In this document: positions 25,801 to 32,590 of the stretch, one piece after another | How positions within the stretch are numbered: the first letter of the stretch is position 1 | Layout of the letters: each line of letters begins with the position of its first letter | Assembly: GCA_028283765.1 (NCBI GenBank) | Contig: JAPWJY010000008.1 | Span: 620,001 to 684,000 of the forward strand | Length of the DNA stretch: 64,000 bases | Direction of reading: 5' to 3' | From: Parvibaculaceae bacterium | Lineage (GTDB): Bacteria > Pseudomonadota > Alphaproteobacteria > Parvibaculales > Parvibaculaceae | Position numbers and translations under genes: made by a program | The notes under the pieces: generated by a model | Told to the model about the DNA's origin: nothing | Databases searched by the model: none | The model's input: the letters and a program-made list of their open reading frames with translations, nothing else

Positions 25801-26718
25801 TCAGGCGCTGGCGCGGGCTTCCGCCCGGGCGTCGGCCTGCTCGCGCGCGGTCTGGCGCATGGCCTTCTGGAGCTTCTCGAAGGCACGCACCTCGATCTGG
25901 CGCACGCGCTCGCGGCTGATGCCATAGCGCTGGGAGAGGTCTTCCAGCGTGGCGGGCTCATCCTTCAGCCGGCGTTCGGTCAGAATGTCCAGCTCGCGCT
26001 CGTTCAGCGTGTGCATGGCCTGCTGGAGCATCTGGCGGCGCAGCTCCATTTCCTCGTTGTCGCCCAGCTCGCTTTCCTGATCCGGACTGTCATCGACCAG
26101 CCAGTCCTGCCATTCGCCGCCTTCGGCGTCGGCGCGCAGCGGCGCGTTGAGCGAGTTGTCGGGTCCGGCGAGGCGCCGGTTCATGCTGATGACCTCATCC
26201 TCGGTCACGCCCAGCTTGGTCGCGATCAGCGCCACCTGCTCGGGATGGAGGTCGCCTTCCTCGATCGCCTGAATCTGGCCCTTGACCTTGCGCAGGTTGA
26301 AGAAAAGCTTCTTCTGCGCCGCCGTGGTACCCATTTTCACGAGCGACCAGGAACGCAGGATATATTCCTGAATGGAGGCGCGGATCCACCACATGGCATA
26401 GGTCGCCAGCCGGAAGCCGCGCTCCGGCTCGAACCGTTTCACGGCCTGCATCAGGCCGACATTGCCTTCGGAGATCACTTCGGCGATGGGCAGGCCATAG
26501 CCGCGATAGCCCATGGCGATCTTCGCCACGAGGCGCAGATGGCTTGTCACGAGCTGATGGGCGGATTCCTTGTCGCCATGCTCGCGCCAGCTTTTGGCGA
26601 GCATGTATTCCTGCTGCGGCTCCAGCATGGGAAACTTGCGGATTTCCTGAAGGTAGCGCGACAGGCTGCCCTCGGGACTCGGGGCCGGCAAATTCTTCAC
26701 TGGTTTGTCGTCGGCCAT
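25801..26718 (-). CDS. rpoH: RNA polymerase heat-shock sigma factor RpoH (sigma-32)
   Basis: The 305-residue sigma factor shows region 2 (LVTSHLRLVAKIAMGYRGYGLPIAEVISEGNVGLMQAV, then the -10-binding AMWWIRASIQEYIL), the RpoH box QKKLFFNLRKVKGQ that marks it as sigma-32 and not sigma-70, and region 4 with LSQRYGISRERVRQIE near the C-terminus. It directs RNA polymerase to heat-shock promoters. ATG 26718 has GGGGGTG upstream. A -10-like TATATTA sits at 26784-26790 on the same strand. Confidence 0.97.
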   Translation of the reverse strand: MADDKPVKNLPAPSPEGSLSRYLQEIRKFPMLEPQQEYMLAKSWREHGDKESAHQLVTSHLRLVAKIAMGYRGYGLPIAEVISEGNVGLMQAVKRFEPERGFRLATYAMWWIRASIQEYILRSWSLVKMGTTAAQKKLFFNLRKVKGQIQAIEEGDLHPEQVALIATKLGVTEDEVISMNRRLAGPDNSLNAPLRADAEGGEWQDWLVDDSPDQESELGDNEEMELRRQMLQQAMHTLNERELDILTERRLKDEPATLEDLSQRYGISRERVRQIEVRAFEKLQKAMRQTAREQADARAEARASA

Positions 26719-26783
26719 GGGTCACCCCCTTGCGTTTGGCGCTTATGGGTCGAAGGTTGCCCCCGTCGAACGCATAGCTTGCC

Positions 26784-26790
26784 TAATATA
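26784..26790 (-). promoter_or_regulatory. Putative rpoH -10 element
   Basis: The minus strand reads CCTATATTAGG here, about 66 bases before the rpoH start codon. It resembles -10 elements of alphaproteobacterial promoters, but no clear -35 is seen. Confidence 0.4.
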
Positions 26791-26829
26791 GGAGGGAAAT
26801 GTAACTGAAAAAGGGCACGCTGCTGCGAA

Positions 26830-27882
26830 TCATAATAATTCCAGATTACGAATGAGTAAGGCCAGATCGGCGGGCAATTCATCCTCGAATTCCATGGCCT
26901 CGCCGGTCACCGGATGTTCAAAGCCCAGCCTGTAGGCGTGCAGCGCCTGCCGGTTAAGGCCGTCCAGCGCCGCCTGGGCGGCGGGAGGAAGCCTGTTGCG
27001 CCGGGTTTTCTGGCTGTTGCCGTAAAGCGCGTCGCCCAGCAGCGGGTGGCCGGTCGCGGTCAGGTGCACCCTGATCTGGTGCGTGCGGCCGGTTTCCAGC
27101 ACGCATTCCACCAGCGTCACCAGCGGTTCGGGTTTGCCGAAGGTCTGGAGCACCCGGTAGTGGGTGATGGCCTCGCGCCCGCCGGATTTGACGATGGCCA
27201 TCTTGAGCCGGTTGTTCGGGCTGCGCCCGATCGCCCCCTCGATCATGCCGCTGCGCAGATTGGGCGTGCCCCAGACGAGCGCCAGATAGGCTCGCGACAG
27301 GCGGCCGTCGCGCCCGTGGATGGCGAACTGCTCGGCGAGGTGGCGGTGGGCCCGGTCGGTCTTGGCGACCACCATCAGCCCGCTGGTTTCCTTGTCGAGG
27401 CGGTGGACGATGCCGGGGCGTCGCTCGCCGCCGATGCCCGAAAGCGTGTCGCCGCAATGGGCGATCAGGGCGTTCACCAGCGTCATGTCCGGATTGCCGG
27501 GGGCGGGGTGCACCACGAGGCCTGCGGGCTTCATCACCACGATCAGCTCATCGTCCTCATAGCGCACGTCGAGGGGGATGTGCTGGCCCTGTGGCCGGGC
27601 CGCCACCGGCGGCGGCACATGCACCCGGTAGGCCTCGCCCTCCTTCACCTTGTAGGAGGCGTCGGCCACGGGCTCCTCGCCCGCGGCAAGCTGGCGGAAC
27701 ACCTGTCCCTCGTCCATCAGCGCCTTGAGGCGCGCGCGCGACAGGGCCTCCACCTTGCCCGCGAGCGCATCGGTGAGGTATCTGTCAAGGCGGATGCCGG
27801 CCGCTTCGGCGGGCACCAGCGCCAGATGGCTTTCTGCTGTGTGGCTTTCCGCCATGCCGGCGGGACTGCTGATCGGGGACAT
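26830..27882 (-). CDS. rluD: Ribosomal large-subunit pseudouridine synthase, RluA/RluD family
   Basis: This protein has an N-terminal S4-like RNA-binding domain (RLDRYLTDALAGKVEALSRARLKALMDEGQVF, about 31-64) and the catalytic core with HRLDKETSGLMVVAKTD, whose Asp is the essential residue. It converts uridines of 23S rRNA to pseudouridine; assignment to RluD specifically, over RluC, is by length and context. The start could be ATG 27882 or ATG 27855 (MAESH). The former lets it overlap the start of the divergent DUF6476-like gene. Confidence 0.9.
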   Translation of the reverse strand: MSPISSPAGMAESHTAESHLALVPAEAAGIRLDRYLTDALAGKVEALSRARLKALMDEGQVFRQLAAGEEPVADASYKVKEGEAYRVHVPPPVAARPQGQHIPLDVRYEDDELIVVMKPAGLVVHPAPGNPDMTLVNALIAHCGDTLSGIGGERRPGIVHRLDKETSGLMVVAKTDRAHRHLAEQFAIHGRDGRLSRAYLALVWGTPNLRSGMIEGAIGRSPNNRLKMAIVKSGGREAITHYRVLQTFGKPEPLVTLVECVLETGRTHQIRVHLTATGHPLLGDALYGNSQKTRRNRLPPAAQAALDGLNRQALHAYRLGFEHPVTGEAMEFEDELPADLALLIRNLELL

Positions 27883-28279
27883 GATGCCTGAAGATAAAAG
27901 AGTGCCTGAAGCCTCGACGCCGGAAAGCGTGCCGGTCCGGCGCTCACGCTACACTGTGCTCGTGGGGTCCGTCATCTTTATGGCGGTGATCCTGCTGGTT
28001 GGCCTCGGCGTCGTCGTCTCCACCATCATTTTCCGCGCCCAGACGCACCGGGCCGGAGCCGATCAGGCCTTGCTGGCCAGCGGCGGAGGCTTCGGCATCG
28101 CCGAGCTTCCCATCGGCCACGGCGACAGACTGATGGACATGCAGCTCAATGGCGACCGCCTTGCGCTCCACATTGGCAATCCGCAGTTCGAGGAAGTGGT
28201 GCTGGTCGATGCCCGGACCGGCCGCGAGACCGGGCGGATACGCCTGCGCGTCCCGACGGACTTCGCCGGAAACAACTGA
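27881..28279 (+). CDS. DUF6476-like single-pass membrane protein
   Basis: From ATG 27881 the product is 132 residues: a short cytoplasmic tail, one membrane helix (YTVLVGSVIFMAVILLVGLGVVVSTIIF, about 22-49) and a soluble domain with DGDRL-like NGDRLALHIGNPQFEEVVLVDARTGRETGRIRL. It resembles the DUF6476 family that commonly lies next to rluD in alphaproteobacteria (from memory). Longer frames upstream would run through the start of rluD on the other strand. Function is unknown. Confidence 0.7.
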   Translation: MMPEDKRVPEASTPESVPVRRSRYTVLVGSVIFMAVILLVGLGVVVSTIIFRAQTHRAGADQALLASGGGFGIAELPIGHGDRLMDMQLNGDRLALHIGNPQFEEVVLVDARTGRETGRIRLRVPTDFAGNN

Positions 28280-28315
28280 GCGGACATCATCAAACGCTGG
28301 AAGAGGGGGAGATTA

Positions 28316-28405
28316 GGCCGCCTGTACCGGGGGGAGGAGGGGAGGTTGGTACAAGCGGCCGATCTTGAAAGTCATAGGTCGGGGAGGAGGTCGACCAAAT
28401 CTTTC
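28316..28405 (-). ncRNA. Candidate CCUCCUCCC-loop small RNA (cuckoo/CcsR-like)
   Basis: On the minus strand two stem-loops each display a C-rich anti-Shine-Dalgarno-like loop. One has stem GGTCG/CGACC (28377-28381 with 28392-28396) and loop ACCTCCTCCC, extended by GAAAG/CTTTC (28367-28371 with 28401-28405). The other has stems GGCCGC/GCGGCC (28316-28321 with 28355-28360) and GTACC/GGTAC (28324-28328 with 28348-28352) around AACCTCCCCTCCTCCCCCC. Paired CCUCCUCCC hairpins define the alphaproteobacterial cuckoo/CcsR RNAs. A TTGACA lies upstream (28441-28436). A plus-strand RNA with GGA-rich loops is the alternative, since six Ts follow at 28412. Confidence 0.55.
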
Positions 28406-28721
28406 GGAGGCTTTTTTGCCCTCAATCTGACAAACTGTCAACGCGATAAATGGTGCAACGCAAAATTTGATGTGCCTGGCACACCAGTTTTGCGGCCGGA
28501 CGAAATTTGAAAATCATTTATTTTCAATATGTTGTTAATTCTGGAATGATTCCGGTTCGCATCGGTGCGCCCGAATGCCGCAGTCCTGTTTGCACTGCAG
28601 TTTCAGGGCAGGGGATGGCTTTGTCTCAAGAGGGTATGCCGATTTCCGGCAAGCGCCGGATTCGCCCCGTTTCTTTGTCTTCCGGCACCCCTTGATCGAT
28701 CTTTGCAAGCCCTATATACCC
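28406..28721. other. Intergenic region before tRNA-Glu
   Basis: No protein-coding frame here is convincing. It contains a TTGACA on the minus strand (28436-28441), an AT-rich inverted repeat (28507-28527) and the tRNA promoter (28692-28718: TTGATC and TATATA). Confidence 0.5.
28507..28527. repeat. AT-rich inverted repeat, possible operator
   Basis: TTGAAAAT (28507-28514) and ATTTTCAA (28520-28527) are perfect inverted repeats with a five-base spacer in an otherwise GC-rich genome. No adjacent protein gene makes its target obvious. Confidence 0.4.
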
Positions 28722-28738
28722 CGCCGTACCGCCTTCAC

Positions 28739-28813
28739 GTCCCCATCGTCTAGCGGTCAGGACATCACCCTCTCACGGTGAAGACCGGGGTTCGATTCCC
28801 CGTGGGGATACCA
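28739..28813 (+). tRNA. tRNA-Glu (anticodon CTC)
   Basis: The sequence folds as a cloverleaf: acceptor GTCCCCA (28739-28745) with TGGGGAT, anticodon stem TCACC/GGTGA around loop CTCTCAC, and T-loop GTTCGATTC. The anticodon CTC is at 28772-28774. The discriminator is A28810 and CCA is encoded at 28811-28813. It reads GAG codons. Confidence 0.95.
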
Positions 28814-28932
28814 GTTTCAGGCGTTCGGCGTCGAGATCACGGCATGATCTCCGCTTTTGCTTCCGCCTCGTCTCGATGATTGCGTTGCTTCGGTGTTGCT
28901 CCGCCGTCCGCAGAAATGACTCGCCTTCTCCC

Positions 28933-28960
28933 TTGATGTTCTCTTAATGTTCCATATGGA
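28933..28960 (+). promoter_or_regulatory. SOS-controlled promoter of umuDC with alphaproteobacterial LexA box
   Basis: GTTC-TCTTAAT-GTTC at 28938-28952 is an exact match to the alphaproteobacterial LexA box (GTTC-N7-GTTC). It overlaps a promoter with TTGATG (28933-28938) and TATGGA (28955-28960), 16 bases apart, just upstream of umuD. LexA binding would block RNA polymerase until DNA damage. Confidence 0.8.
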
Positions 28961-28974
28961 AACGGAGCATGACG

Positions 28975-29367
28975 ATGGATGCAGGGGAATTGCCGCTCGC
29001 CTATACCGGTGGCGAAACCACGGGGTTTCAGTCGCCCGCGTCAGATTATATCGAGCAGGGGATCGACCTTTCGGATGTTCTGGATCTGGACAAGCCGGGC
29101 GTCTATCTCGTGCGGGCCTCCGGCCAGGCGCTGGCTGCCCGGGGCATTTTCGAGGGCGATGTTCTTGTCGCCGACACGGCGGCCCCTCCCCGGGCGGGCG
29201 GCGTCGCGATCGCCTTTGTCGATGGCGAATGCGTGCTCGCCACCCTGGCGTACCGGGAGGGCGCATGGCACCTCCTTTCAGCCGACGGCGGGCGCGCGCC
29301 GCGTCCTCTGGGCGAAGGGGCTGCGATCTGGGCCATGGCGGCGGCGCTGGTCCGCACCGAGGTGTAA
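28975..29367 (+). CDS. umuD: UmuD-like protein lacking the catalytic Ser and Lys
   Basis: The product aligns along its length with UmuD: GFQSPASDYIEQGIDLSDVL, YLVRASGQALAARGIFEGDVLVAD and VAIAFVDGECVLATLAY. In E. coli UmuD the nucleophile Ser60 sits in ASGDSM and Lys97 in TVKKL. Here the aligned residues are A52 and A89, so this protein should not self-cleave; the Cys-Gly cleavage site is also T16-G17. It overlaps no gene, sits three bases before umuC and has its own SOS box. The start ATG 28975 is chosen for its GGAG spacing; ATG 28969 is the alternative. Confidence 0.85.
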   Translation: MDAGELPLAYTGGETTGFQSPASDYIEQGIDLSDVLDLDKPGVYLVRASGQALAARGIFEGDVLVADTAAPPRAGGVAIAFVDGECVLATLAYREGAWHLLSADGGRAPRPLGEGAAIWAMAAALVRTEV

Positions 29368-29370
29368 CGG

Positions 29371-30633
29371 ATGCCCGCTTTCGCTCTGGTGGACGCCAAC
29401 AATTTCTACTGCTCGTGCGAACGCGCCTTCGATCCGGCCTTGCAGGGCCTGCCGGTGATCGTGCTGAGCAACAATGACGGCTGCGTCATCTCGCGGAGCG
29501 AGGAGGCCAAGGAACTGGGGGTCGCCATGGGCGCGCCCTGGTTCCAGATAGAGCAGGGCCCCGATGCCGCCTCCATCCGGCAGTTCAGCTCCAACTATGC
29601 CCTTTATGGCGACATGTCGCGCCGCATTCTGGAGGTGCTCCGGCGCTGGTCATGGAAGGTCGAGCCCTACAGCATCGATGAGATGTTTCTCGATCTGTCC
29701 GGCTTCGGTGGCGATCTGGTGGCGCGCGGCCATGCGATCCGGCGCGATGTGCTGCGGGAAACCAAAATTCCCACCTGCGTCGGCATCGGCCCCAGCAAGA
29801 CCATCGCGAAGCTCGCCAACCATCTGGCCAAGCAGCGGCCGGAATATGCCGGCGTCTGCGATCTGACGGACCCGGAGGCGCGGGCGGTTGTTTATCCTTC
29901 TCTTCCGGTTGGCGAGATATGGGGCGTGGCCGGGGCGACCGGCAGGAGGCTTGCCCGCATGGGCATTCAGACCGTCGATCAGCTTGCGGCGCTGGATATG
30001 CGGCAGGCGCGCGATGCCTTCACCGTGATCGGACAGCGCCTTGTCATGGAGCTGCGCGGCACCTCCTGCCTGCCGCTGAACATGCTCGCGCCACAGCGCA
30101 AGGGCGTGGCGGTGACGCGCAGCTTTTCGCACGCGGTGACGGACTGGCGCGAGATGAGCGAGGCGGTTGCCACCTATGCGACCCGCGCCACGGAGAAGCT
30201 GCGGCGGCATGGCCTTGTCGCGGCCGGCATGACCGTCTTCATGCGGACCAACCGGTACAATGGCGACCCCAGCTATCGCGGGCAGGTGAGTTACGAGATC
30301 GAGCCGACGCAGGATTGCCTCATCCTGATCGGCGAGGCGCTGCGTGGCGCGCGGTCGCTCTGGCGGCCCTCATACAGGTATTTCAAGGCCGGGGTGATGC
30401 TCCACGATCTGTCGCCGGTTGGCCGTATGCCCGCTTCGATGTTTCCGACGCGCGATCCCCGGGCGTCGGCAAGGATCATGACGGCGCTTGACGCCGTCAA
30501 TGCGCGGTTCGGACGCGACACGCTGCGGCCCGCCGTCACGGGCATTGCCAGGGAATGGGCGACGAAGGCCGAATACCGTTCGCCGCGCTACACCACGCGC
30601 ATCGATGAAATCATGAAGGCGGTCGCGATCTGA
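29371..30633 (+). CDS. umuC: Error-prone Y-family DNA polymerase V catalytic subunit UmuC
   Basis: The 420-residue protein has the UmuC palm motifs: ALVDANNFYCSCERAFDP with the first metal-binding Asp, VVLSNNDGCVISRS, and YSIDEMFLDLSG with the catalytic Asp-Glu. The thumb (PTCVGIGPSKTIAKLANHLAK) and little finger follow. It synthesises across DNA lesions. It would be induced with umuD by the SOS box upstream. No frameshift is seen, so the polymerase looks intact. Confidence 0.95.
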   Translation: MPAFALVDANNFYCSCERAFDPALQGLPVIVLSNNDGCVISRSEEAKELGVAMGAPWFQIEQGPDAASIRQFSSNYALYGDMSRRILEVLRRWSWKVEPYSIDEMFLDLSGFGGDLVARGHAIRRDVLRETKIPTCVGIGPSKTIAKLANHLAKQRPEYAGVCDLTDPEARAVVYPSLPVGEIWGVAGATGRRLARMGIQTVDQLAALDMRQARDAFTVIGQRLVMELRGTSCLPLNMLAPQRKGVAVTRSFSHAVTDWREMSEAVATYATRATEKLRRHGLVAAGMTVFMRTNRYNGDPSYRGQVSYEIEPTQDCLILIGEALRGARSLWRPSYRYFKAGVMLHDLSPVGRMPASMFPTRDPRASARIMTALDAVNARFGRDTLRPAVTGIAREWATKAEYRSPRYTTRIDEIMKAVAI

Positions 30634-30656
30634 CAAGCCTCCTTGCGGCAATCCCG

Positions 30657-31340
30657 TCAGGGACTCTCGATGTCGGACTCGATGTGCGTGACTTCGGGAA
30701 TCTTGCGAAGCTTCAGCACGATGTCCGCGAGCGTTTCGGGGGAGACGCGGCTGAAAGTGATGTTGATGTCATCGACATTGTCGGTGCCGCTCGGCTGGAC
30801 GACGAACTGTTTGAGCCGCGATATGTAGGCGCCTGCGGCCTGGCGGAGAATATCGACCGAAATGACGCCCCGCTCCGCCGTTACCCGGATATGGTGTGTC
30901 TGCGAGCGGGTCCGGAAGCGCTCCTCCAGCGGCTTTATGCCCGCGAGAATGACCAGAATGATGATGGTCGCGGCGAAGGCGGCGACATAGAGCCCGCCGC
31001 CCACCGCAAGCCCGATGGCGGCGACGCCCCACAGGCTCGCGGCGGTTGTCAGGCCACGAATGATCTCGCCACGCATCAATATCGTACCCGCGCCGAGAAA
31101 GCCGATGCCGGAAATCACCTGCGCCGCGATACGCGAGGGATCGAGAACGACATGATCCGTGCCGAGGATGTCGGAGAAGCCGAAGGCGGAAACAACCATG
31201 GCCAGGCACGATCCGACCGCCACAAGCATATGCGTCCGAAGGCCCGCCGCCCACAGCAGCCGCTCCCGCTCGAAGCCAATGAGACTGCCGAACAGGGCCG
31301 CGAGCAGGAGGCGCAGGATTGTTTCTTCATTCGTGAGCAT
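30657..31340 (-). CDS. MgtC/SapB family membrane protein
   Basis: From ATG 31340 (AGGGA upstream) the protein is 227 residues. The MgtC core has GSLIGFERE, AGLRTHMLVAVGSCLAM, and VISGIGFLGAGTILMRGEIIRGLTTAASLW, with about four to five membrane helices. A ~90-residue ACT-like C-terminal domain follows (residues ~145-227). MgtC proteins are linked to magnesium limitation and to inhibition of the F-type ATPase in pathogens; here the role is unknown. It is convergent with umuC. Confidence 0.9.
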   Translation of the reverse strand: MLTNEETILRLLLAALFGSLIGFERERLLWAAGLRTHMLVAVGSCLAMVVSAFGFSDILGTDHVVLDPSRIAAQVISGIGFLGAGTILMRGEIIRGLTTAASLWGVAAIGLAVGGGLYVAAFAATIIILVILAGIKPLEERFRTRSQTHHIRVTAERGVISVDILRQAAGAYISRLKQFVVQPSGTDNVDDINITFSRVSPETLADIVLKLRKIPEVTHIESDIESP

Positions 31341-31520
31341 GGCTGTCCCTGAGTGCGAGGCAATGGCTGGACTGCGGACTGTAACAGATAAGTGACGAAA
31401 ATGTTCCACGCCAGCCCGATGCGTTGCGGTGGATGGCCGGTCCGGGACGCCCTGCGGTGCGGCGAAGACAGTCTGGCGGCGGTGACCGCCGCCAGCTGCT
31501 GTCGCCCGGTGAGTGCCTTG

Positions 31521-32165
31521 TCAGGCCGCGGCCGCCTGCGCCTGATGGCGTGCGGCAATATCGGCCTCATCCTTCAGCGCCTTTTGCGCCGCCGGGCGGC
31601 CATCGATGCGGGCCACATAGGCCATCAGATTTTTCAGATGGTCGATCTGCACGCCGGAACGCTTGTGCCACATCGTCGCCCAGACATAGGCGTCGGCGAC
31701 CGTGAACGTATCGCCGGTGAGGTAGGGGCGGCCGTCGGCAAGGCGGTCGTCAAGGACGGCATAGGCGCTGGCCAGCTTGTTGCGCGTCCATTCCGCACCG
31801 GTTTCCGTCAGGAGCTTGCGCATCAGTGGAATGTGCTTCTGTGCGATCTCGGTCGCAATGAACGTCAGAAGCTGGTCGAATTTGACACGGTCAAGGGTAC
31901 CGCGGGCAGGGATCAGCCCGGCTTCGGGATGCTGGTCGGCGAGATATGAAGTGACGATGATTGTTTCGGTGATCCGGTCCTTCCGGTCATTGTCCAGCTC
32001 AAGGACCGGCACATAGCCGAGCGGGTTGATGTCGGCGAAGGATTCATTGCTCGATGTGGTCTTGTCGGCAACGTCGTAATGGATCAGTTCCGGCGACAGG
32101 CCCAGTTCGTTGGCGACGAGCTGGGCGGCGAGAGAGCAGGTTGCCGTGGCGATGTAGAGTTTCAT
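31521..32165 (-). CDS. Glutathione S-transferase, beta-like
   Basis: The 214-residue protein has the thioredoxin-like N-terminal domain with Cys10-Ser11 (ATCSLAAQLVANELGL) and NPLGYVPVLELD with the conserved cis-Pro, then the helical C-terminal domain with FTVADAYVW. It is of the beta/theta type and would conjugate glutathione to electrophiles. The gene stands alone, with no partner that points to a substrate. Confidence 0.9.
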   Translation of the reverse strand: MKLYIATATCSLAAQLVANELGLSPELIHYDVADKTTSSNESFADINPLGYVPVLELDNDRKDRITETIIVTSYLADQHPEAGLIPARGTLDRVKFDQLLTFIATEIAQKHIPLMRKLLTETGAEWTRNKLASAYAVLDDRLADGRPYLTGDTFTVADAYVWATMWHKRSGVQIDHLKNLMAYVARIDGRPAAQKALKDEADIAARHQAQAAAA

Positions 32166-32290
32166 GGGAGAGGTCCTTCCGGGTTCGGTGCGTTAACGAA
32201 CCCAGATTTAGGCGACCTGGTTCAGGCGATAAACTCGCGCCACAGCGCCAGAGTATATCGTTTAAAGATACAATGTGAGTGGGGGCCGAT

Positions 32291-32310
32291 CTGCCGCCGC
32301 AAGGCGGCAG
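32291..32310. terminator. GCAA-loop hairpin downstream of tRNA-Val
   Basis: CTGCCGCC (32291-32298) pairs with GGCGGCAG (32303-32310) around a GCAA tetraloop, 33 bases past the tRNA-Val end on the minus strand. No T-run follows it on either strand, so it may be a transcript-end stabiliser only. Confidence 0.35.
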
Positions 32311-32342
32311 ATATAATTAACTGATTTTATTCAATGAATTAA

Positions 32343-32418
32343 TGGTGGGCTGTACTGGACTCGAACCAGTGACCCCTGCGATGTGAACACAGTGCTCTAC
32401 CAACTGAGCTAACAGCCC
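32343..32418 (-). tRNA. tRNA-Val (anticodon CAC)
   Basis: On the minus strand the sequence folds as GGGCTGT (5' acceptor) … ACAGCCC-ACCA, with D arm GCTCAGTTGGTAGAGC, anticodon stem CTGTG/CGCAG and loop TTCACAT giving anticodon CAC (plus 32383-32385), and T-loop GTTCGAGTC. CCA is encoded at 32345-32343. It reads GUG codons. Confidence 0.95.
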
Positions 32419-32590
32419 GACCTTGGCCCCGTCTATAAGGGGACGGCCCGGAGGCGTCAAGCGGACTTGGCGAAAGGGGTGGAGTAACAGGCGCGACGCG
32501 CCTCATGCCGTCCCGCGCCCGGTTCGTGCTGGCAGGCAGCGGCAATAATTCCGCAAAAGATTCTCCATAGGAAAGATGAGGATAGTTCAG

